Shown: one piece after another, positions 27,192 through 35,822 of the stretch
Position numbering within the stretch: position 1 is the stretch's first letter
Layout of the letters: each line of letters begins with the position of its first letter
Origin: Aquisediminimonas profunda
GTDB lineage: Bacteria > Pseudomonadota > Alphaproteobacteria > Sphingomonadales > Sphingomonadaceae
Length of the DNA: 64,000 nt
Assembly (NCBI RefSeq): GCF_019443285.1
Contig: NZ_CP080327.1
Coordinates: 434,001-498,000, forward strand
Reading direction: 5' to 3'
Made by a program: the position numbers and the translations under genes
Notes under the pieces: generated by a model
Seen by the model: the letters and a program-made list of their open reading frames with translations, nothing else
The model's database searches: none
Told to the model about the DNA's origin: nothing

Positions 27192-27652
27192 GAGCGCACC
27201 CGTGTGAGCGCGTGTGCAAGTTCGGCCTTGAGGGTCGAAAAATCACGCTCGACCCCGCCTGCGCGGCCGATCAGGACGTGGTCCGATCCCGGCACACCTT
27301 CCGGGCCAATCACCGCACGCGCCAGTTCGCGAAAACGGCGCTTCATGCGGTTGCGCACGACGGCATTGCCGATCTTCTTTGTGACTGTGATACCCAGTCG
27401 CATCGCCGGATCGCCATCGTTTCGTCCACGCACCAACAGCACAAAGCCGGGCGTCGCCACCCGGCTTGCTGCGTTGGCGGCCAGAAAGTCCGACCGCTTT
27501 CGAATCGAAATCAGGCGGAAAGCTTCTTGCGACCGCGGGCACGGCGCGCGCGAATCACGGCGCGCCCACCGACTGTCGCCATCCGGGCGCGGAAGCCGTG
27601 GCGGCGTGCGCGAACCAGGTTGCTCGGCTGAAAAGTGCGCTTCATCACTCAT
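27188..27652 (-). CDS. rnpA: Ribonuclease P protein component; frame contains rpmH
   Basis: The conserved body ([36 protein letters not shown]) identifies RnpA. The only ATG, GTG or TTG that keeps the conserved N-terminal KRSDF region is ATG 27652, giving 154 residues and enclosing the whole rpmH gene in another frame. Otherwise initiation must use a non-standard codon near 27508 (CTG overlapping the rpmH stop) or an ATT just after. I give the long frame; the mature family domain starts at about residue 46. Confidence 0.88.
   Translation of the reverse strand: MSDEAHFSAEQPGSRTPPRLPRPDGDSRWARRDSRAPCPRSQEAFRLISIRKRSDFLAANAASRVATPGFVLLVRGRNDGDPAMRLGITVTKKIGNAVVRNRMKRRFRELARAVIGPEGVPGSDHVLIGRAGGVERDFSTLKAELAHALTRVRS
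27511..27645 (-). CDS. rpmH: 50S ribosomal protein L34
   Basis: Translated from ATG 27645 this gives 44 residues beginning [20 protein letters not shown] and ending RGRKKLSA, an unmistakable L34. AAGGA lies 8 bases upstream. It is too short for usual ORF lists and lies entirely within the long rnpA frame. Confidence 0.97.
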   Translation of the reverse strand: MKRTFQPSNLVRARRHGFRARMATVGGRAVIRARRARGRKKLSA

Positions 27653-27676
27653 GTCCTTGGCAAAACGTCATAAACG

Positions 27677-27705
27677 AAAAAGGGCCGCCCGCGAAGACGG
27701 CCTTT
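27677..27705 (-). terminator. Rho-independent terminator after the gene at 27741
   Basis: On the reverse strand GGCCG and CGGCC arms (27698-27702 and 27683-27687) close a hairpin followed by CCTTTTTC. It lies about 40 bases past the stop at 27741 and before rpmH. Confidence 0.7.
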
Positions 27706-27740
27706 GTTGCCGGAGCCGTTAGGCAGACTCGCCACGAAAG

Positions 27741-28049
27741 TCAATTGCCCGCCTTGTCCTTCTGCTTCTTGCGTTCCACCCGCCGCCGATGGCTGCGCCG
27801 CCGCAGTCCCCAATCAGCCCAATGGCCGATCTTCGGCTGCTTGCGTTTGAAGACCACATAATGCCGTTTGGCCCATAGTGAGCTCCTGAGGATCAGGCCA
27901 AGGCCAATTGCAAAAACGAATATCCCGCCTGGGCCCGGCAATGCCCCCACGAGCGGAGAGGCTATCAAGAGGACAACGCCGAAGATGGCCATCACCAGGC
28001 GATAAGTCGGGCTCCGGCCAAGAGCGTACCAGCGTTCCTTAAGCGTCAT
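27741..28049 (-). CDS. Small membrane protein (two helices, basic tail)
   Basis: The 102-residue product has two hydrophobic segments (YRLVMAIFGVVLLIASPLVG and GGIFVFAIGLGLILRSSLW) around PGPG, and a very basic C-terminus (RRRSHRRRVERKKQK). It resembles the conserved uncharacterised membrane proteins found beside rpmH in sphingomonads. No function can be stated. Confidence 0.8.
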   Translation of the reverse strand: MTLKERWYALGRSPTYRLVMAIFGVVLLIASPLVGALPGPGGIFVFAIGLGLILRSSLWAKRHYVVFKRKQPKIGHWADWGLRRRSHRRRVERKKQKDKAGN

Positions 28050-28488
28050 GTGCGCGATGTGGTGCCCTAATGTGGCAAGCGCAAGACATTGGCCATCATT
28101 TCTCGGAGCCTGGAGGACAATCGTGCGTCAGCCCCCTGCACCGCTCCAGCATCCGACCGGCGCAATACTGTGTAATCGTCGTGATGTCTCGTTACCGTCT
28201 TGCCCCTGTCGCGCACAAATGCGCACGATCAGCCGGCATATGCGGCAGCATCGGATCGGAAATTCAGCCCCTCAGAAGCTGCAGGAGCGAGAGCAGGAAC
28301 GGCGAAACGAAGAACAGGGTCCTAATCGCCTCGATCGACAATGACCCGGCCATCGCAAGAAGAGGCTCGCGTGCACGCACCTCGGCCGGGGCAGGACTCA
28401 CATCGATCATCCCACCAGATTATCGCCTGCACCTTTCGCCATGCTTGGCAGATATGGTTAACAACAGCGCCGCCCCGGCGGGTGCCTG
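28050..28488. other. 439-base intergenic region
   Basis: Between two divergent genes. I see no recognised RNA or gene. It must hold the promoters of comM and of the small membrane protein. A 48-codon reverse ORF is listed separately. Confidence 0.6.
28264..28410 (-). CDS. Possible 48-residue hydrophobic small protein
   Basis: ATG 28410 to TGA 28264. The C-terminal half (TLFFVSPFLLSLLQLL) would form one membrane helix, and the N-terminus is hydrophilic. The upstream GGTGGG is only a weak ribosome-binding site. It may be chance. Confidence 0.25.
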   Translation of the reverse strand: MIDVSPAPAEVRAREPLLAMAGSLSIEAIRTLFFVSPFLLSLLQLLRG

Positions 28489-29997
28489 ATGGTTTCGACT
28501 GTCCAGACCGTTGCCTACCTCGGTCTTGAGGCGCGCAGTGTCGAGGTCCAGTGTCAGGTCGCCCCCGGCAATCCGAAATTTGCGGTCGTCGGCCTTCCCG
28601 ACAAGGCCGTTGCCGAGAGCCGAGAGCGGGTTCACGCTGCGATTTCGGCAATGGGCCTTTCTCTCCCGCCCAAGCGGATCACAGTCAATCTTTCGCCGGC
28701 TGACCTGCCCAAGGAAGGATCCCACTATGATCTGCCCATTGCGCTCGCCTTGCTTGGCGCAATGGGCGTCGTCGATGCCGAAACGCTGGCCAGCTATGTG
28801 ATTGTCGGAGAACTCGGCCTCGATGGCCGCGTTGCCACGTCTCCCGGCGTCCTGCTTGCGGCGCTTCATGCTGCGGAACGCTCGCTTGGCCTTGTGTGCC
28901 CTGCGTCGCAAGGGCCAGAAGCGGCATGGGCTGGACACGTCGAAGTGGTTGCTGCGCCTGACCTGCTTTCCCTGCTCAATCATTTCAAGGGAAGCGCCCT
29001 GCTGCGGCCGCCGGAGCCCGGTGTAGCCGAACCCCGAGCCCACGGCCCCGATCTTGCTCAGGTCAAGGGCCAGGAAACCGCAAAGCGCGCGATCGAAATC
29101 GCAGCGGCCGGTGGCCACAATCTGGTGATGATCGGGCCGCCGGGCGCGGGCAAGTCTCTGCTGGCGGCCTGTCTGCCGGGCATACTGCCCGATCTCACCG
29201 CTGCCGAAGCCCTGGAAGTGTCCATGGTTGCGAGCATCGCCGGCGAATTGGCAGGAGGCAGGATGATCCGGAACCGCCCCTTTCGCGCGCCGCACCATTC
29301 CGCATCCATGCCGGCACTGGTAGGCGGCGGCCACAAGGTCAGGCCGGGAGAGGTGAGCCTTGCCCATCTTGGCGTCCTGTTTCTTGATGAGCTTCCCGAG
29401 TTTCAGCGCGCCGTGCTCGATTCGCTTCGCCAGCCACTGGAAACAGGCCGTGTCAGCGTGGCCCGGGCAAACGCACATGTCACCTTTCCCGCACGCGTGC
29501 AGTTGATCGCAGCAATGAACCCGTGCCGCTGCGGCCATCTTGGCGATCGCGCTCTTGCCTGCGCCCGCGCGCCGCGCTGCGCCGCCGACTATCAGGCACG
29601 CGTCTCGGGCCCGCTGCTCGACCGGATCGATCTGCACATAGAGGTCGATGCCGTGAGCGCGGCTGACCTTGTTCTGCCGGCACCTTCAGAAGCGTCTGCG
29701 GCCGTTGCGGATCGCGTCAGGGCGGCACGCGCTCTGCAGACCGCCCGCTACGCGGGATCTGCTGTGCGCACCAATTGCGAAGCGGATGGGGAAGTGCTTC
29801 AGCATGCAGCTACGCCCGACGAGCCGGGCCGGAAGTTGCTGGCACAAGCCGCAGACGCCCTGCGACTGACAGCGCGCGGCTACACCCGGGTTCTGCGCGT
29901 CGCGCGGACAATCGCAGATCTTGGCCAGTCCGAAGGAGTTGGCCGGATCCATGTTGCCGAAGCCTTGAGCTACCGGCGACGCCCACCGCGCAATTGA
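28489..29997 (+). CDS. comM: YifB-family Mg-chelatase-like AAA ATPase ComM
   Basis: The 502-residue product has the N-terminal ChlI-like domain (VSTVQTVAYLGLEARSVEVQCQV), Walker A GPPGAGKS at 216-223, FLDELPEF as Walker B, the zinc-type CRCGH segment, and the C-terminal arginine-containing Mg-chelatase domain. ComM helicases promote branch migration during natural transformation. Gene length is normal. Confidence 0.95.
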   Translation: MVSTVQTVAYLGLEARSVEVQCQVAPGNPKFAVVGLPDKAVAESRERVHAAISAMGLSLPPKRITVNLSPADLPKEGSHYDLPIALALLGAMGVVDAETLASYVIVGELGLDGRVATSPGVLLAALHAAERSLGLVCPASQGPEAAWAGHVEVVAAPDLLSLLNHFKGSALLRPPEPGVAEPRAHGPDLAQVKGQETAKRAIEIAAAGGHNLVMIGPPGAGKSLLAACLPGILPDLTAAEALEVSMVASIAGELAGGRMIRNRPFRAPHHSASMPALVGGGHKVRPGEVSLAHLGVLFLDELPEFQRAVLDSLRQPLETGRVSVARANAHVTFPARVQLIAAMNPCRCGHLGDRALACARAPRCAADYQARVSGPLLDRIDLHIEVDAVSAADLVLPAPSEASAAVADRVRAARALQTARYAGSAVRTNCEADGEVLQHAATPDEPGRKLLAQAADALRLTARGYTRVLRVARTIADLGQSEGVGRIHVAEALSYRRRPPRN

Positions 29998-30108
29998 TCT
30001 TTGGGATCAGCCAGACGCAATCTCCTGCAGCGGCTGCTGCCAATTTTCGGATTGTAGGTTGCGGGCGCCGAATTGCTTGTCTAAACGCAGCGCCGCTGAC
30101 CCTATTGG

Positions 30109-30193
30109 GCCCCTGTGGTGAAATTGGTAGACGCGCTCGACTCAAAATCGAGTGCCGCAAGGCGTGCTGGTTCGAGTCCGGCCAGGGGCACCA
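30109..30193 (+). tRNA. tRNA-Leu (anticodon CAA)
   Basis: Acceptor arms GCCCCTG and CAGGGGC pair, with discriminator A and encoded CCA (30191-30193). The anticodon stem CTCGA/TCGAG encloses the loop CTCAAAA, giving CAA. A long variable arm (class II) and the T loop GGTTCGAGTCC are present. Confidence 0.96.
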
Positions 30194-30325
30194 ACCAGTC
30201 CTCAATTTCAAGGTCTCCGCGCGGTCTCCGCAGTAGGGCCGTGAAACCCCCGCAATTCCGCGACTTTTTGAACGGCGGTTCTTCAACCTGGCGTCGGGAG
30301 ACTATTTTGAGCACGCCACGAGACG

Positions 30326-30359
30326 AAAAAGCGGCCGGAATCTCCGGCCGCCTATTTTT
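30326..30359. terminator. Bidirectional terminator
   Basis: GCGGCCGGA and TCCGGCCGC form a perfect 9-bp stem with a 3-base loop, preceded by AAAAA and followed by CTATTTTT. It can stop transcription from the tRNA side and from the recombinase gene. Confidence 0.85.
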
Positions 30360-30391
30360 CGATTCGTGTATGATGCTAGCGGCGGGTGGGA

Positions 30392-32044
30392 CTAGGCCGC
30401 GAACCCGAGCAGGCGACGCTGAGCTGACCACTCCATTGGAAGATCGACCAGCGTCATGAGCTTCTGCTTGGAGAGTGCACTTGGCTGACGACCCTCGATG
30501 ATCGCCTCGATAACTTCAGGTGCAAGCCATGCAATGCGCGCCAGCTTGCTTAGGCGAGCCGTCGAAGTCTTCTGCTCTGTCGCAAGATGGACAAGCGGTG
30601 TGCCTGAGAGCAACCGCTCCTGAACTTTCAGTGCTTCACCAATCAGTGTGACCAGCTTGGTGTCGGTTACTCGGACCGGCTGGTCAGGATCGGCAGCGAT
30701 GACCATCTTTGTCTCCTTGCCAATCCGGACCTTGGTCGCTCGCGTTTCAAGTTCGATACAGCGATCATCACTTTCGAGCAGGCCGCTGGCCTTCGCATCG
30801 ATCCGAACGCGATCCCGCTCGACCCTGACTTTGTTCAGGAAGTCAGGAAGCATCTTCCGCAAATCCGATGGGTTGGACGAGAGAAGGCGCTTCGCTTGAT
30901 TTGCAGCGCTCGCAATCAGCTCCTCAGTTTCCCGTGCACTCCCGCCATTTTTCAACTGACCGATGGCCGAACGATCGTTGAGCCAGACGCAGAGCCTGCT
31001 GACCACGACCTTCTCAAGATCATGCGACGGCACACGCCAGGGCGCCGGATCATTCTCGCCGATTTCCGATTGATGGGTGATGTAGTAGCGATAGCGCAGG
31101 GTTCCCTTGACCGCATGGCTGGGTGACATACGTCGGCCCAGCCCATCAACGACGAGTTCAACAAGCAGGCTCGGCTGCTCTGCCCTGCTCGCCGTCTTGC
31201 GTGCGACACGGTTCGCCTCGATGAGCTTCTGGACATCATCCCAGATCTGTCTGTCGACGATTGGCTCGTGCTCGCCGGGATGGGCGATGCCCTTGTGCGA
31301 TACTTCTCCAATATAGAGACGGTTCGAAAGGACATAGAACAGCATTCCCCGCGTGAAGGTCCGACCTCCGATGGTTGACCCGTCTGTCAGCGTGCGGAGC
31401 TTTGTTTGGTAGCCATTGGATGCGAGTTCATCGACCAAGGCCTGTCCTGATCCAAGCGCGAGGTATCGGTTATAGATATGGCGTACGAGCGCGGCTTCGG
31501 TTTGATTGACGATCAACTTGCGCTCGACGGGATCATAGCCCAGCGGGATGGTTCCGCCCATCCACATGCCCTTGGCCCTGGAGGCTGCTACCTTGTCGCG
31601 GATGCGCTCGCCGGTCACTTCGCGTTCGAACTGGGCGAAGGAAAGGAGCACATTGAGGGTGAGCCGTCCCATGCTGGTTGTCGTATTGAACGCCTGGGTC
31701 ACACTGACGAAGCTAGCGCCCCTGGCATCGAGCACTTCGACGATCTTGGCGAAGTCGGCGAGGCTTCGGGTCAGGCGGTCGACCTTGTAGACGACAATGA
31801 CGTCAACCTTGCCTGCGGCGACATCCGCCATCAGTTGCTGGATGGCCGGACGCTGCATCGAGCCGCCAGAGTAGCCGCCATCCTCATAGGTATGCGCTGT
31901 CGGTGTCCATCCTTCATGGCGCTGGCTCGTTATGTAGGCAGCACAGGCTTCGCGCTGGGCGTCGAGGCTGTTGAACTCCTGCTCCAGTCCCTCTTCGGTC
32001 GATTTGCGGGTGTAGATCGCGCATCGGAGTGTCTTAGGCTGCAC
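30392..32044 (-). CDS. Large serine recombinase (resolvase/invertase family)
   Basis: The 550-residue product has an N-terminal resolvase domain: AIYTRKSTEEG with nucleophile Ser15, YEDGGYSGGSMQRPA, VYKVDRLTRSL and the E-helix LLSFAQFEREVTGERIRDK. A recombinase domain and a zinc-ribbon-like / coiled C-terminal part follow. It catalyses site-specific integration or excision. It overlaps the DUF2924 gene by 11 bases. No direct repeats marking att sites were found by eye. Confidence 0.94.
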   Translation of the reverse strand: MQPKTLRCAIYTRKSTEEGLEQEFNSLDAQREACAAYITSQRHEGWTPTAHTYEDGGYSGGSMQRPAIQQLMADVAAGKVDVIVVYKVDRLTRSLADFAKIVEVLDARGASFVSVTQAFNTTTSMGRLTLNVLLSFAQFEREVTGERIRDKVAASRAKGMWMGGTIPLGYDPVERKLIVNQTEAALVRHIYNRYLALGSGQALVDELASNGYQTKLRTLTDGSTIGGRTFTRGMLFYVLSNRLYIGEVSHKGIAHPGEHEPIVDRQIWDDVQKLIEANRVARKTASRAEQPSLLVELVVDGLGRRMSPSHAVKGTLRYRYYITHQSEIGENDPAPWRVPSHDLEKVVVSRLCVWLNDRSAIGQLKNGGSARETEELIASAANQAKRLLSSNPSDLRKMLPDFLNKVRVERDRVRIDAKASGLLESDDRCIELETRATKVRIGKETKMVIAADPDQPVRVTDTKLVTLIGEALKVQERLLSGTPLVHLATEQKTSTARLSKLARIAWLAPEVIEAIIEGRQPSALSKQKLMTLVDLPMEWSAQRRLLGFAA

Positions 32045-32462
32045 GGCGCTTTGCCTTCATGCCAAAGAAGCGAGGTCCTGACCATTTGGTGCCGGTGACC
32101 TCTCGGGCGATCTCCGAGAGTGAACGGTAACTGCGGTCCTCGAACAGGAACCCACCCTCGATGGCCAGCACGTTGATGCTCCGGCCATTCCATTCGCGCA
32201 GGATCCGGGTGCCGGGCTTCAGCGTGCCTGCGACCGGATCACCAGCCCGACCCGAGGTGAGCGCCTTGAGCTTGCGCATGGTCTCGGGCGAGTGGCCGCC
32301 ATAGACCTGGGCCTGCAGCTTCCAGGCAATGCTGCGCGCGAGCAGGTCGACGGTTATCTCGGGCGGGGTGGTCTTCCATACCCGACGCCATTCGATGCAG
32401 AGCTGCGCCAGCGACATCGTCGCCAGCGCAGCAATGCGATCATTGAGCGGCGCGCCGCTCAT
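32034..32462 (-). CDS. DUF2924 domain protein
   Basis: The 142-residue product shows the DUF2924 pattern: LARSIAWKLQAQVYGGHSPET, then GTRILREWNGRSINVLAIEGGFLFEDRSYRSLSEIAREVTGTKWSGPRFFG. This family accompanies serine recombinases and is thought to act in DNA binding or recombination control, which is not proven. It overlaps both neighbours. Confidence 0.9.
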   Translation of the reverse strand: MSGAPLNDRIAALATMSLAQLCIEWRRVWKTTPPEITVDLLARSIAWKLQAQVYGGHSPETMRKLKALTSGRAGDPVAGTLKPGTRILREWNGRSINVLAIEGGFLFEDRSYRSLSEIAREVTGTKWSGPRFFGMKAKRRAA

Positions 32463-32704
32463 GCGGCAGCCTCAACGATGCGATAGCGGCGGACGCCTTC
32501 GATCTTGTCGCTCTCGATAATATGGCCGGTTCTCTTGAGGCCCGTAAGGGCAGCGCGCGTCGTGTGCGGCAGCCAGCCGAGCGCTGCCACCAACTCGTCG
32601 AGGCTGGCACCACCGTCGCGCTTCAACAGTACCACCAGCTGCTCGCGCTTGGTCATTGTTGGTTTGGTTGCAGGGCTCTCGGATGCTACTTTCTTGGTCG
32701 TCAT
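32459..32704 (-). CDS. DUF3489 domain protein
   Basis: Start ATG 32704 has AGGAG upstream; the frame is open to 32749. The 81-residue product has the winged-helix-like DUF3489 pattern (TKREQLVVLLKRDGGASLDELVAALGWLPHTTRAALTGLKRTG). It is a probable DNA-binding partner of the recombinase. Stop and next start overlap as ATGA. Confidence 0.88.
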   Translation of the reverse strand: MTTKKVASESPATKPTMTKREQLVVLLKRDGGASLDELVAALGWLPHTTRAALTGLKRTGHIIESDKIEGVRRYRIVEAAA

Positions 32705-32852
32705 GGGTGGTCTCCTGATCGGAGCAAGCACACTGCCTGCTCCCACCACCCAGAGCCCCGTCAGTCACCAGACCTGAGGCTTGTTCGGCGAATGACTCCG
32801 TTCGCCTTCGACAACGACCAATGCTTGCAATGCCATACAAGTCGAGCGGAAA

Positions 32853-33311
32853 GTGCCGGTCGGGACGCGATTAATGCTCAGGTACAATGAGGATACCTCG
32901 CTCGTTGCCGCGCTCGGGCTGGCGGTGATTAAGGCTGCGCGACAGCGCAAGCCATTGGCCATCGAGGATCAGCGCTTATTGTGGGAGCAAACCGAGGAAT
33001 TTATCGATCCGCGCAATGCCGCCGAGGCAGTTGTCGCCGCTGTGTCCGCGCCGGAGCTTCCGCAGCCGGTCTACAATATTGCCCCTGCCCAATCGGTGAC
33101 GCTGGAGCAGTTTTTGGCGCAGGCGAGGGCGGCTTTGCCGGGCCTCGAAACCAGCATCCCGGTCCGGCCCGAGGCAGGCTTCATGAACTTCCCCAATCCG
33201 CGCCGGTCTCGCACCGACACATCGGCGGCGCAGCGCGATCTGGGCTTTGTCGCAAGGCATGAAGTGGGCGCGGCTCTTGCCTATATGAACGAAACGCTAC
33301 CGTCGCTGTAA
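32853..33311 (+). pseudogene. NAD-dependent epimerase/dehydratase, 5'-truncated
   Basis: The 152-residue frame begins at GTG and reads as the C-terminal half of an extended SDR (DPRNAAEAVVAAV, YNIAPAQSVTLEQFL, TDTSAAQRDLGF). The Rossmann half with the glycine motif and YxxxK is missing. The break adjoins the recombinase cassette, so insertion or a linked deletion probably removed the 5' part. Confidence 0.78.
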
Positions 33312-33423
33312 TTGGCAGCACCATGCATGCCAAGGCCCGGCGATGGGCTGGCCAAAGGCAGAATAAGCGGCAGCTGAATGCGAACGCACCCGGACACGCC
33401 GCGATTCACGAAAGGACATGACA

Positions 33424-34392
33424 ATGAAACTGGGCACACTTCCGGGAACCACCAAAGACGGTCGCCTCGTGGTGGTATCGAAGGATCTTACGCGCGCGAC
33501 AGAAGCGCAAAGCATCATCGGCTCGCTTCGTGAGGCGGTCGAAAGCTGGAATGAGGTCGAAGCCGACCTGCTCACCCTCTCCGATGATCTGGAGCGCGGG
33601 CGTGTCGAAAGTTTCGCCTTCGACACGAGCGCCGCGCTCGCTCCGCTGCCCCGGGCCTGGCAATGGCTCGATGGATCGACCTTTCGCAGCCATGCCGAAT
33701 TGATGGAAGCGGTGTTCAAGCACAAGACCGATCCGCGCGACATGTTGATGTATCAGGGCGTTTCGCACCAGTTCTTCAGCGCCTGCGAGGATATCCCCTT
33801 CAATTCGGAAGAAGACGGGATTGATTTCGAGGGCGAGTTCGGCGTCATCACAGGCGAAGTGCCGATGGGCGCCTCGGTCGAGCAGGCCGCGCAAAGCATC
33901 CGGTTGCTGGTCCAGATCAACGATTGGTCGCTCCGCGTGCAGGCCCAGCGGGAGATCAAGATCGCCTTCGGCTGGATTCACGCCAAGCCGCCCTGCTCGT
34001 TGGCGCCTGTGGCTGTGACGCCCGATGAACTTGGCCCAGACTGGCGCGATGGGCGCGTCCACCTGCCACTTTACGTCGATTGGAATGGCGAGCGTTTTGG
34101 CGCGGCCCATGGCGGGGCGATGGAAGTCTCGTTCCCCGAAATGATCGCCTATGCGGCGAGAAGCCGGATGCTTTGCGCGGGGACGGTGTTTGGCTCGGGG
34201 ACCGTTTCCAACGCCAACTTCCGCGAAGTCGGCTCATCCTGCATTGCCGAGCGTCGCGGCATCGAAGTGCTAGATACCGGGAGCGTCAAAACCGGCTTCA
34301 TGCGCTTTGGCGACAGGCTGCGCATGGAGGCCCGCATGGCCGATGATACGCCGCTCTTCGGCGCTATCGACCAGAAGATCGTCCAGGTCTGA
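33424..34392 (+). CDS. FAH-family hydrolase (fumarylacetoacetase-like)
   Basis: ATG 33424 has AAAGGA 7 bases upstream; ATG 33418 is too close. The 322-residue product has an N-terminal accessory domain (KLGTLPGTTKDGRLVVVS) and the catalytic FAH domain: metal ligands in DFEGEFGVI (E-x-E) and INDWSLR (Asp), then GTVFGSGTVSN and FGDRLRMEARM. It hydrolyses acylpyruvate-type ring-fission products. It is closely paralogous to the protein at 41199. It opens a forward pair with the alpha/beta hydrolase at 34501. Confidence 0.93.
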   Translation: MKLGTLPGTTKDGRLVVVSKDLTRATEAQSIIGSLREAVESWNEVEADLLTLSDDLERGRVESFAFDTSAALAPLPRAWQWLDGSTFRSHAELMEAVFKHKTDPRDMLMYQGVSHQFFSACEDIPFNSEEDGIDFEGEFGVITGEVPMGASVEQAAQSIRLLVQINDWSLRVQAQREIKIAFGWIHAKPPCSLAPVAVTPDELGPDWRDGRVHLPLYVDWNGERFGAAHGGAMEVSFPEMIAYAARSRMLCAGTVFGSGTVSNANFREVGSSCIAERRGIEVLDTGSVKTGFMRFGDRLRMEARMADDTPLFGAIDQKIVQV

Positions 34393-34500
34393 GACAGTAG
34401 CGGCATTCTTTGAATAGTATGCCATCGATATAATGGGTTGGTCGCCCTGGCGCGGCCATGTCAATCAGGCTCGATCTCAAAGGTCGCGAGGATAGAGTGC

Positions 34501-35652
34501 ATGTTTGAACCCTTTCCCGGTAATTATGTCTGGAATCTGGCCACCAATCTGGCGCTGGTGTGCGGCGGCAACCATGGCGAGATCGACGAAGCTTGCCGTC
34601 CGGTGCGCGAGACCGCCAAGGCGGGCGCCGATGCCGGGTCAGAGCTGCTATTCGACAGTTGGATCGCGGTGGCCGATCAGGTTGCCAAGAATGCCGATGC
34701 CGATCTGGCCGCAGGCTTCAACCTGTCGGCAGGCAGCAAATATCTTCGAGCCAGTGGCTATTATCTGGCCGCCGAACGCATGCAGAGCCGCGATTATGCC
34801 CCGCGCTGGGCGGCCTATGATCGCGGGCTGGAACTGTATCACAAGGGTTCGGCCCTGCGCGGCCTGCATGTCGACAAAGTGGAAATTCCTTACGAGGGTT
34901 CCAGCTATACCGCGATCTTCATCCATGATGGCAGCGGCACGCCGCGCCCCACGCTGGTTTCAGTAAACGGCCTCGATTCCATGAAGGAGCAGGTTGACAT
35001 GGCAGGGCATGGCCGCGCCAATCTGGAGCGCGGCATCAACACGCTTTTCGTCGACCAGCCCGGCACTGGAGAGGCGATCCGCTTGCACCATCTGCCTGCC
35101 GTATACGATTCCGAACGTTGGGGCAGCCTGGCCTTTGACTATCTGCTGACGCGGGGCGATGTGATCCAGTCCAAGATCGGCATCTTTGGCCTGTCCTTTG
35201 GCGGCTATCACGCGCCGCGCATTGCCGCCAATGATCCGCGCTATGCCCTGTGCGCCGTGATGGGGGCCAACCATGTCTGGGGCGAACGCCAGCGCCAGCG
35301 TGTGAGCAACGAGGGCGAGAATCCCGTGCCGCATTACTGGGACCATGTGCTCTGGGTGTTCGGCTTCGATGACCGCGACGCCTTTCTCGACTATGCCGAC
35401 CAGATCACGCTCAACGGACAGGTCGAGAAGATCAAGGTGCCCTTCCTGATCACCCATGGCGAGAATGATCGCCAAATCCCGGCCTTCAACGCCCATCTCT
35501 CTTACGATCAGGCGGTGAACAGCTCCAAGCGCCATCTGCGGATGTTCACCAAGGCTGATTTCGAGGTCGAGCATTGCGGGGCCGACAATGGCACCGGCAT
35601 GCGCGACTATATCGCAGATTGGTGCGCGCGGACCTTTGCCGAAATGGGCTAG
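34501..35652 (+). CDS. Alpha/beta hydrolase (DUF1100 / pseudooxynicotine-hydrolase-like)
   Basis: Start ATG 34501 begins the conserved N-terminus (FEPFPGNYVWNLATN) after GAGGATAGAG. The 383-residue product has a helical N-terminal lid of about 130 residues, then the hydrolase core with Ser232 in GLSFGGYH, Asp323 in HGENDRQIP and His358 in EVEHCGAD. The large N-terminal domain is like that of 2,6-dihydroxypseudooxynicotine hydrolase, which cleaves C-C bonds. The substrate here is unknown. Confidence 0.88.
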   Translation: MFEPFPGNYVWNLATNLALVCGGNHGEIDEACRPVRETAKAGADAGSELLFDSWIAVADQVAKNADADLAAGFNLSAGSKYLRASGYYLAAERMQSRDYAPRWAAYDRGLELYHKGSALRGLHVDKVEIPYEGSSYTAIFIHDGSGTPRPTLVSVNGLDSMKEQVDMAGHGRANLERGINTLFVDQPGTGEAIRLHHLPAVYDSERWGSLAFDYLLTRGDVIQSKIGIFGLSFGGYHAPRIAANDPRYALCAVMGANHVWGERQRQRVSNEGENPVPHYWDHVLWVFGFDDRDAFLDYADQITLNGQVEKIKVPFLITHGENDRQIPAFNAHLSYDQAVNSSKRHLRMFTKADFEVEHCGADNGTGMRDYIADWCARTFAEMG

Positions 35653-35673
35653 AGCCAGATGTCATCTGGCTCT
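35651..35673. terminator. Hairpin overlapping the stop codon of the hydrolase gene
   Basis: AGAGCCAGAT and ATCTGGCTCT are perfect complements with loop GTC, starting within the TAG stop (35650-35652). No T-run follows, so termination by itself is uncertain. Confidence 0.4.
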
Positions 35674-35771
35674 AATACCAACCTGCCCGCGCCGACATGG
35701 CCTTTTCCCATCGCGCCGCCGGTCGTCGTCCGACCGAAACGGTTTTGAGGACGCCAGCCTCCGATAGATCC

Positions 35772-35818
35772 CAAGCATGAGGGACGCGAGCGGCAGGCCC
35801 CCACGTCCCTCATGCTTG
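35772..35818. repeat. 15-bp perfect inverted repeat between convergent genes
   Basis: CAAGCATGAGGGACG (35772-35786) and CGTCCCTCATGCTTG (35804-35818) are perfect complements with a 17-base loop. It lies 4 bases before the stop of the reverse VOC gene. It could be a terminator-like structure, mRNA stabiliser or transposon-end relic. Confidence 0.65.
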
Positions 35819-35822
35819 AATA

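Larger units (their letters stand above)
30392..32704 (-). mobile_element. Recombinase-DUF2924-DUF3489 cassette
   Basis: Three overlapping reverse genes in the order DUF3489, DUF2924, serine recombinase, a combination often seen in alphaproteobacterial integrated elements. It lies between tRNA-Leu and a 5'-truncated epimerase gene, which marks it as inserted DNA. Ends are given by genes only; true element borders are not visible. Confidence 0.65.

Noticed and set aside
28420-29637. 405-codon reverse ORF opposite comM
   Set aside because: comM has intact Walker and zinc motifs; the antisense frame shows no domain.
32829-32850. Short similarity to the start of 16S rRNA (ACAAGTCGAGCGG)
   Set aside because: Only about a dozen bases resemble the conserved 5' region and no further rRNA sequence follows; likely chance.
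30109-33400. tRNA-Leu 3' end as attachment site of the recombinase cassette
   Set aside because: No second copy of the tRNA 3' end was found within the window, and large serine recombinases usually do not use tRNA genes.
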